From Acidimicrobiia bacterium (GTDB taxonomy: Bacteria > Actinomycetota > Acidimicrobiia > Acidimicrobiales > Acidimicrobilacustridaceae), in assembly GCA_018882825.1 (NCBI GenBank), contig VERC01000066.1, forward strand, positions 1 through 10,291: DNA of 10,291 nt. Direction: 5' to 3'. The notes beneath the pieces are model-generated. The model was not told the origin of the DNA, did no database searches, and saw only the letters and a program-made list of their open reading frames with translations. Shown in pieces: positions 5,557-10,291 of this stretch. Positions within the stretch are counted from its first letter, which is position 1; every line of letters begins with the position of its first letter. Position numbers and translations under genes: made by a program.

Positions 5557-7157
5557 GTGCGATCGAATCGATGCGTTCAGGCCGATTGGTCCGTCGTCTG
5601 CTCGTGGGTGGCGGCGTGACCGTGGCGTCGCTGTTCGCCATGACGGCGGTGGCCTCGGCCCAGACCGTCACCGGCGAGGCCGTCGCCGATCTCGAGACGG
5701 TGGCCAAGACGGCCGATCACGCCATCCAGTCGGGCAACCTCGTCTGGATCGTGATCGGCGCGGCTCTGGTCATCTTCATGCAGGCCGGATTCGCTCTCGT
5801 CGAGACTGGATTCTGTCGGGCCAAGCACGCCGCTCACGTGGTCAGCACGAACCTGGCGATCTTCTTCCTCGGGTTCGTCGGCTTCTTCCTCGTGGGGTGG
5901 TCGTTCATGTTCGGCGGCTACAGCTACGCGCTGCCGGGCTTCGACTACGGGCTCAACCAGGCGGCCGGTCACGCGTTGATCGGCTCGGGTGACTGGGTCT
6001 TCCTGTGGGGGGGTGGCTGGGCCGGCACGTGGTTCAACGGGGCGAATCTCGCCTACTCGGGCGCCGCCGGTGCCTTCTTCCTCTACATGGTGGCCTTCAT
6101 GGACACCACGGCCACCATCCCGACCGGGTCGATGGCCGAGCGCTGGAAGTTCAAGTCGTTCGTCATCTGGGGTCTCTTCTGTGGAGCGATCTACTACCCG
6201 CTCTTCGGTGCGTGGACCTGGGGTGGCGGCTGGCTGGCCAAGTTGGGCAACTCGCTCGGCTGGGGCAACGGCTACGTCGACTTCGCCGGTTCCGGTGTGG
6301 TGCACGCCGCCGGTGGTGTCGCCGCTCTTGCCGGTGCCATCGTCCTCGGACCCCGTATCGGAAAGTTCACCAAGGACGGCAAACCCCGTGCCCTGCCCGG
6401 CCATCACATCCCGATGGCCCTGCTCGGCACGTTCATCCTGCTGTTCGGGTGGTTCGGCTTCAACGCCGCATCGACCTTCGCCTCGAGTGATCCGCAGATC
6501 GGCATCGTCGCCGTGAACACCGCGCTCTCGGGAGCGTTCGGCGGCTTCATGGCGATGCTGTGGATCTGGAAGCGCACGGGTAAGCCCGATCCGGCGATGA
6601 TGGCCAACGGCCTGCTCGGCGGTCTGGTGATCATCACCGCACCGTGTGCCTTCGTCGATCCGTGGGTGGCCGCAGTGCTCGGACTCGTCGCCGGTGTGAT
6701 CGTCATCGAGGCCGTGTTCTTCATCGAACGCAAGATGAAGATCGATGATCCGGTGGGTGCCATCGCGGTGCACGGTGTGTGCGGCACGCTCGGTGTGCTG
6801 GCCGTCGGCCTGGTGGCCAACGGCAAGTACGGCATCGACGCCGGCGGTGCCGGTGTCGGCTGGAACGGCACCACCAAGCACGTCACCGATGGTGTGGCCG
6901 ACGGTGTGACCGGTCTGTTCTACGGCGGCAACGGTGCCGGTCAGTTGCTCTCGCAGCTCGCCGGGATCGTCGTCCTGTGGACGGTCATCCTCGGGATCGC
7001 CTTCGCCTTCTTCAAGATCCAGAACGCGCTGACCAAGGGCGGGATCCGGAGTAACCCCGACGAGGAGATCGCCGGTCTGGACCTGCCGGAGATGGGTGTG
7101 CGGGCGTACCCGGACTTCGCCGGTACCAACGAAGGGCTCGTCACGAGCGACGCATGA
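5553..7157 (+). CDS. amtB: Ammonium channel AmtB
   Basis: 534 residues, longer than E. coli AmtB (428). A basic N-terminus and hydrophobic core ending in ASAQ (about 34-37) form a cleavable signal peptide, followed by about eleven membrane helices. The pore signature DFAGSGVVH gives D243 and H251 (E. coli D160 and H168), and IAVHGVCG gives H407 (E. coli H318), so the twin-histidine pore is intact. An aromatic block TWGGGW (222-227) lies near the expected selectivity tryptophan. A glycine-rich outer loop (about 423-459) and a polar C-terminal tail (about 490-534), which is the GlnK docking side, account for much of the extra length. The start GTG 5553 overlaps the glnK stop as GTGA and has an excellent GGAGGTGA (5539-5546). 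It imports ammonium, gated by GlnK. Confidence 0.95.
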   Translation: MSAIESMRSGRLVRRLLVGGGVTVASLFAMTAVASAQTVTGEAVADLETVAKTADHAIQSGNLVWIVIGAALVIFMQAGFALVETGFCRAKHAAHVVSTNLAIFFLGFVGFFLVGWSFMFGGYSYALPGFDYGLNQAAGHALIGSGDWVFLWGGGWAGTWFNGANLAYSGAAGAFFLYMVAFMDTTATIPTGSMAERWKFKSFVIWGLFCGAIYYPLFGAWTWGGGWLAKLGNSLGWGNGYVDFAGSGVVHAAGGVAALAGAIVLGPRIGKFTKDGKPRALPGHHIPMALLGTFILLFGWFGFNAASTFASSDPQIGIVAVNTALSGAFGGFMAMLWIWKRTGKPDPAMMANGLLGGLVIITAPCAFVDPWVAAVLGLVAGVIVIEAVFFIERKMKIDDPVGAIAVHGVCGTLGVLAVGLVANGKYGIDAGGAGVGWNGTTKHVTDGVADGVTGLFYGGNGAGQLLSQLAGIVVLWTVILGIAFAFFKIQNALTKGGIRSNPDEEIAGLDLPEMGVRAYPDFAGTNEGLVTSDA

Positions 7158-7163
7158 GTGGAC

Positions 7164-7193
7164 GGTCCCGGCCCGCTCCGGCGGGCCGGGACC
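7164..7193 (+). terminator. Hairpin terminator after amtB
   Basis: Perfect 13-bp stem: GGTCCCGGCCCGC (7164-7176), loop TCCG, GCGGGCCGGGACC (7181-7193), starting 6 nt after the amtB stop. There is no T-tract, which is usual in high-GC actinobacteria. A second, weaker stem (CCGGC 7205-7209 with GCCGG 7214-7218) follows. It should end the glnK-amtB transcript. Confidence 0.75.
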
Positions 7194-7221
7194 TCCGGCG
7201 TCCCCCGGCGACCGCCGGTGG

Positions 7222-7249
7222 GAACGGACAGAGAACGGATTCGAACAGA
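7222..7249 (+). repeat. Three GAAC(G/A)GA direct repeats before a small membrane protein gene
   Basis: GAACGGA (7222-7228), GAACGGA (7233-7239) and GAACAGA (7243-7249) are spaced 11 and 10 nt apart. Seven-base repeats with a four-base gap are typical of OmpR-family or similar tandem-binding regulators. They lie between the amtB terminator and the next gene, directly before an ATG at 7251. They may be an operator for that gene; chance repetition in a purine-rich leader is possible. Confidence 0.4.
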
Positions 7250-7277
7250 GATGACCACGGTGACAGGCTGCAGGATG

Positions 7278-7634
7278 ATGGCAGTGAAGAAGGACTCGGG
7301 ATCGGGTCGGGACGAGCAGTTCGTCGCCGAATGGAACGCCCTCGACAAGATCGAACGGCGGCAGATCCGCCGTCTGGTGCGCATCGGCCGCGAGCAGGAG
7401 GACGCCCGTCACGCCCGGCTGGCGGTGGGCTTCGCTGCTCATCAGCGCACCCGGCCGTGGTACCGCTTCTTCTGGTTGTGGTTCCCCGTGCTCGTGGTGG
7501 CCGGTGTCATCGCCGGATTCGGTCTGCACCCGATCGTGCTCGGCATGATCCTCGCCCTCGCCGGCAATGCGCTGCTGGTGCGACGTGCCTTCCGTCGGGC
7601 CGAATGGGTGAACGGTCGCCTGCTGGGCGAGTGA
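7278..7634 (+). CDS. Small membrane protein of unknown function
   Basis: About 118 residues from ATG 7278. A charged, probably helical N-terminal half (about 10-60, rich in Glu, Arg and Lys, with ALDKIERRQIRRLVRIGREQ) is followed by two likely membrane helices (about 64-81 and 84-103) and a short basic tail RRAFRRAEWVNGRLLGE. I do not recognise a family. By the positive-inside rule both ends should be cytosolic. The start is uncertain: ATG 7251, ATG 7275, ATG 7278 and GTG 7284 are all in frame, and only a weak AGGA (7272-7275) supports the last ones. An in-frame GTG at 7158 is excluded because it would put the amtB terminator inside the gene. It is in the direction of amtB but separated from it by the terminator, so it probably has its own promoter. 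It converges on the Nramp-like gene with 3 nt between stops. Confidence 0.65.
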   Translation: MAVKKDSGSGRDEQFVAEWNALDKIERRQIRRLVRIGREQEDARHARLAVGFAAHQRTRPWYRFFWLWFPVLVVAGVIAGFGLHPIVLGMILALAGNALLVRRAFRRAEWVNGRLLGE

Positions 7635-7637
7635 CGG

Positions 7638-8867
7638 TCACAGGATCGTCACGACGGCAAGGGCCGTCACGCACACCACGACGAGGACGATGATCGTCAC
7701 GTAGCCGACGAGTCCGCGATCCGAGATGCGGTGGTCACCCATGAGTTCCCGGTCGCGACCCACGCGCACCATGAAGATGAGCAAGGGCACCAACAGGACG
7801 GCGTTGAGCACCTGCGTGGCGACGAGGATCGTCACCAACGGCGCCCCCGGGACCATGATGGCGAACGCGGCGAGCACGGTGACCACACCGAAGGTCGTGT
7901 AGAAGGCCCGAGCGTCGCGGTACCGATCGTCGAGGGCGGCCTCGGCGCCCAGGTACTCGCTGACCGAGTAGGCCGTCGACAACGGAAGGATGGAAGCGGC
8001 CAACAGTGCGGCGCCGACCAGTCCGATGCCGAACAGTCTCCCGGCGAGGTCACCGGCCAACGGTTCGAGGGCCCGGGCGGCATCGGCGGCGGACTCGATC
8101 GGTTGACCGTTGCGCCACAGCGTGGCGGCGCAGGCCACGACCACGAAGAAGCCGATGACCCCGGTGAGTGTGGCCCCGGTGACCACGTCGACGCGCTCCA
8201 ATGGCAACTCGTCGATGCGCAGTCGCTTGTCCACGGCATAGGACTGGATGAACGACAGCCCCCACGGCGCCAGTGTCGTGCCCAGGGTGGCGGTGACGAT
8301 CACCACCGCGTCGCGGGTGGTGGGCATCGTGGGCACGACCAGACCGCGGGCGGCGGCTCCCCAGTCGGGATGCGCGAGGAACCCGGCGGCCACGTAGGCG
8401 AGGAACACCGTCGACAGTGCGATGAGCACGTGCTCGACTCGGTGGAACGAACCCCGCAGCACGAGGAACGACACGGCGATGGCGGCCACTGGCACACTCA
8501 CCGCCCTCGGGACTCCGAACAGTTCACCGCCGGCGGCGATCCCGGCGAACTCGGCGCAGGTGGTACCGAGATTGGCGACCACCAGCGCGACCAACGCCGC
8601 ACCGGCCGGACCCACACCGAAACGTTGGCGCACCAACCCGATCAGGCCTTGTCCGGTCACCACACCCATGCGGGCCCCGAGACCATGGAAGGCGATGAGG
8701 GCCGCCGTCGACAGCACCAGCACCCACAGGTACGCGTAGCCGTGTTCGGCGCCGAGCACCGAGTACGTGGTGATGCCGGCCGGGTCGTCATCGGACAGGC
8801 CGGCGAGCAGACCCGGACCGACCACGGCGAGCAGGGCACCGAGCGCGAGGCGACGCCGGCGGTTCAC
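7638..8867 (-). CDS. Nramp-superfamily transporter with a Mg2+-type (NRMT-like) metal site
   Basis: About 409 residues and eleven predicted membrane helices with the Nramp/LeuT-type layout. In helix 1 the canonical DPGN reads DPAG (preceded by two more Asp: DDDPAG, about residues 26-31). In helix 6 the canonical A-x-x-M-P-H reads T-T-L-A-P-W (about 197-202), so the metal-binding Asn, the soft Met and the His are Gly, Ala and Trp. In Mn/Fe transporters the Met selects transition metals. Its loss, with a TxxA motif, is what I recall for the Nramp-related magnesium transporters (NRMT). Mg2+ uptake is therefore more likely than Mn/Fe, and the upstream gene with an MgtE_N domain supports this. Start: GTG 8867 overlaps the upstream TGA as GTGA. 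An alternative GTG at 8891 adds eight residues (ASPPPHI stretch). A general divalent metal carrier remains possible. Confidence 0.82.
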   Translation of the reverse strand: MNRRRRLALGALLAVVGPGLLAGLSDDDPAGITTYSVLGAEHGYAYLWVLVLSTAALIAFHGLGARMGVVTGQGLIGLVRQRFGVGPAGAALVALVVANLGTTCAEFAGIAAGGELFGVPRAVSVPVAAIAVSFLVLRGSFHRVEHVLIALSTVFLAYVAAGFLAHPDWGAAARGLVVPTMPTTRDAVVIVTATLGTTLAPWGLSFIQSYAVDKRLRIDELPLERVDVVTGATLTGVIGFFVVVACAATLWRNGQPIESAADAARALEPLAGDLAGRLFGIGLVGAALLAASILPLSTAYSVSEYLGAEAALDDRYRDARAFYTTFGVVTVLAAFAIMVPGAPLVTILVATQVLNAVLLVPLLIFMVRVGRDRELMGDHRISDRGLVGYVTIIVLVVVCVTALAVVTIL

Positions 8868-9697
8868 GATGTGTGGTGGGGGCGACGCCACCCCTTGGTG
8901 CGATGGAATCGACGACCCCGCAGCGGTCGCTGTCGACGAAGGTGCGACTCCCAGTGGTGGCGCCGCGGATGGGGGAGGTGGCCGACGATCCGCTGCGCGG
9001 TCTCGGTGGGCAGCGCCCGTAACAGTCGTTCACCGGTCCGGTGGTGCCCCTGCTCGAGCGCAGCGGCGGCATGCGAGGGAGCCACGGCGGCCAGTACTTC
9101 CGATCCCGACTGCGTGTCGAGACGCTCGACGAGGTCGGCGAGACCGGCGGCATCGAGACGGTGCACCGCCGCCCGAGGCGCCGCCAGTTGTGCATCGTGG
9201 CCCCGAGGAGAGGCGAGGTGCAGTTCGTCCCAGTCGATGAATCGGTCGAGGGCGCCGTCGCGGTGGATGCCGAAGCGGGCCAGCAGCCGGCCGATCCCGA
9301 CATCGACGCCGACGACGTGCAGCGAACCGTCGGCGCGGCGATCGAGGGCAACATCGGCGACCCGGGCCACCCGGTAGCCGTCGAGGTCGATCACCTGGGT
9401 GTCGAGCACATCGCGGCACAGGAGCAACTCGTCGTCACGCAAGACCGTCCGTGCGTCCGCACCCCGCGCCATGGCCGGTCGGGCGTTGGCGGCCAGTCGG
9501 AAGGGACCCTCATCGTCACCCTCCACATCCTGCACGTCGACCAATGCGGAGTGTCGATGTCGACCGACGAGCAGACGGGTCACGACCGGGTGAAGCTCGC
9601 CGGTGTCGATGGCGACGACGAGATCGACGACGCGACCGATCCGCGCGCCACCGGCATCGATCACCGGTCGGCCCCGTTCGGAGGTGAGCCATCGCAC
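8864..9697 (-). CDS. Soluble PRC-PRC-MgtE_N protein, putative partner/sensor of the Nramp-like transporter
   Basis: About 277 residues, no membrane helix. There are two PRC-barrel-like units: about 9-60 (GRPVIDAGGARIGRVVDLVV) and about 95-160 (DVLDTQVIDLDGYRVARVAD, then HVVGVDVGIGRLL). Residues about 183-243 (AAGLADLVERLDTQSGSEVL, then AAVAPSHAAAALEQ and LLRALPTETAQRIVGHLP) have the repeated helical pattern of the MgtE N domain, the Mg2+-sensing part of MgtE channels. The CBS pair that follows this domain in MgtE is absent; a basic tail (RRHH to RRPHHTS) ends the protein. It overlaps the transporter gene by 4 nt and probably binds or gates it. Start: GTG 9697 is preferred because the longer frame from GTG 9763 would run through the hppA terminator hairpin. 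There is no ribosome binding site, but a -10 like CAGACT ends 6 nt upstream. Confidence 0.78.
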   Translation of the reverse strand: MRWLTSERGRPVIDAGGARIGRVVDLVVAIDTGELHPVVTRLLVGRHRHSALVDVQDVEGDDEGPFRLAANARPAMARGADARTVLRDDELLLCRDVLDTQVIDLDGYRVARVADVALDRRADGSLHVVGVDVGIGRLLARFGIHRDGALDRFIDWDELHLASPRGHDAQLAAPRAAVHRLDAAGLADLVERLDTQSGSEVLAAVAPSHAAAALEQGHHRTGERLLRALPTETAQRIVGHLPHPRRHHWESHLRRQRPLRGRRFHRTKGWRRPHHTS

Positions 9698-9703
9698 CGG
9701 ACG

Positions 9704-9709
9704 AGTCTG
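9704..9709 (-). promoter_or_regulatory. Candidate -10 element CAGACT of the PRC/MgtE_N-Nramp operon
   Basis: CAGACT on the minus strand is 6 nt before GTG 9697. It shares AGACT and the exact spacing with the element before the response regulator, and shares the spacing with TAGGGT before the FKBP gene. Its first base departs from TANNNT, so it is weak alone; the recurring geometry is the main support for a leaderless start here. Confidence 0.3.
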
Positions 9710-9729
9710 CCGTCCGGACGTCGGTGCGC

Positions 9730-9761
9730 GAGAAGGGCCGCCCCGGGGAGCGGCCCTTCTC
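9730..9761 (-). terminator. Hairpin terminator after hppA
   Basis: Perfect 12-bp stem: GAGAAGGGCCGC (9730-9741), loop of 8 (9742-9749), GCGGCCCTTCTC (9750-9761), beginning 18 nt downstream of the hppA stop. There is no T-tract. It separates hppA from the PRC/MgtE_N operon and is evidence against a start of the next gene at 9763. Confidence 0.8.
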
Positions 9762-9779
9762 ACATCGACCGGTGATCGA

Positions 9780-10291
<512 letters not shown>

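Noticed and set aside
5577..7529. 650-codon open frame on the minus strand opposite amtB
   Set aside because: It is a GC-rich mirror frame of amtB and the following gene, with His/Asp/Gly-rich composition and no recognisable domain; glnK and amtB on the plus strand are certain.
7631..7641. Palindrome GTGAC-G-GTCAC covering the convergent stop codons of the small membrane protein and Nramp genes
   Set aside because: A five-base stem made of the two facing TGA codons and their flanks; too short to act as a bidirectional terminator with any confidence.
7731..9377. 548-codon open frame on the plus strand across the Nramp and PRC/MgtE_N genes
   Set aside because: Composition dominated by Gly, Arg, His and Glu with no motif; the minus-strand genes carry clear membrane and domain patterns.

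Overview
The window is a GC-rich, gene-dense bacterial segment with nine complete protein genes and two partial genes at its edges. GTG starts are frequent, 4-nt GTGA stop/start overlaps recur, and some genes lack a Shine-Dalgarno sequence. The response regulator/kinase pair is close to mycobacterial MprA/MprB, and there is a well-formed GlnR-type operator. Together these point to an actinobacterium. A deep non-Actinomycetes lineage such as Acidimicrobiia is plausible, because the order is glnK-amtB rather than amtB-glnK-glnD, but that placement is inference. I see no tRNA, rRNA, CRISPR, insertion sequence or phage gene.

Layout. (1) 1-853, minus: a lipoprotein gene coupled by a GTGA overlap to the start of a multi-pass GT-C glycosyltransferase that runs off the left edge. 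(2) 854-966: divergent spacer with two adjacent perfect palindromes. (3) 967/970-1911, plus: an SDR dehydrogenase of the HSD17B4-like hydroxyacyl-CoA type, convergent with (4) 1928-2887, minus: a lipoprotein with two FKBP domains. (5) 2888-2982: divergent promoter region with an 8-3-8 direct repeat resembling an MprA box. (6) 2983-5068, plus: MprA/MprB-like response regulator and histidine kinase. (7) 5069-5214: a tandem GlnR-type operator directly after the kinase stop, then a -10-like element and a strong ribosome binding site. (8) 5215-7157, plus: glnK (P-II) and amtB (ammonium channel), overlapping by 4 nt and followed by a 13-bp hairpin terminator. (9) 7278-7634, plus: a small two-helix membrane protein preceded by three GAAC(G/A)GA repeats. 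(10) 7638-9697, minus: a soluble PRC-PRC-MgtE_N protein coupled to an Nramp-superfamily transporter whose metal-site motifs are those expected of Mg2+-type (NRMT) members. (11) 9730-9761: terminator of (12) the C-terminal part of a membrane pyrophosphatase (hppA), minus, running off the right edge.

How the genes work together. glnK-amtB is a nitrogen-scavenging unit with its own GlnR-like control. The response regulator and kinase form an envelope-stress type two-component system that probably autoregulates. The Nramp-like transporter and its MgtE_N/PRC partner look like a two-component metal (probably Mg2+) uptake system in which the sensing domain is a separate protein. The two strongest leads are the GlnR operator and the NRMT/MgtE_N pair.
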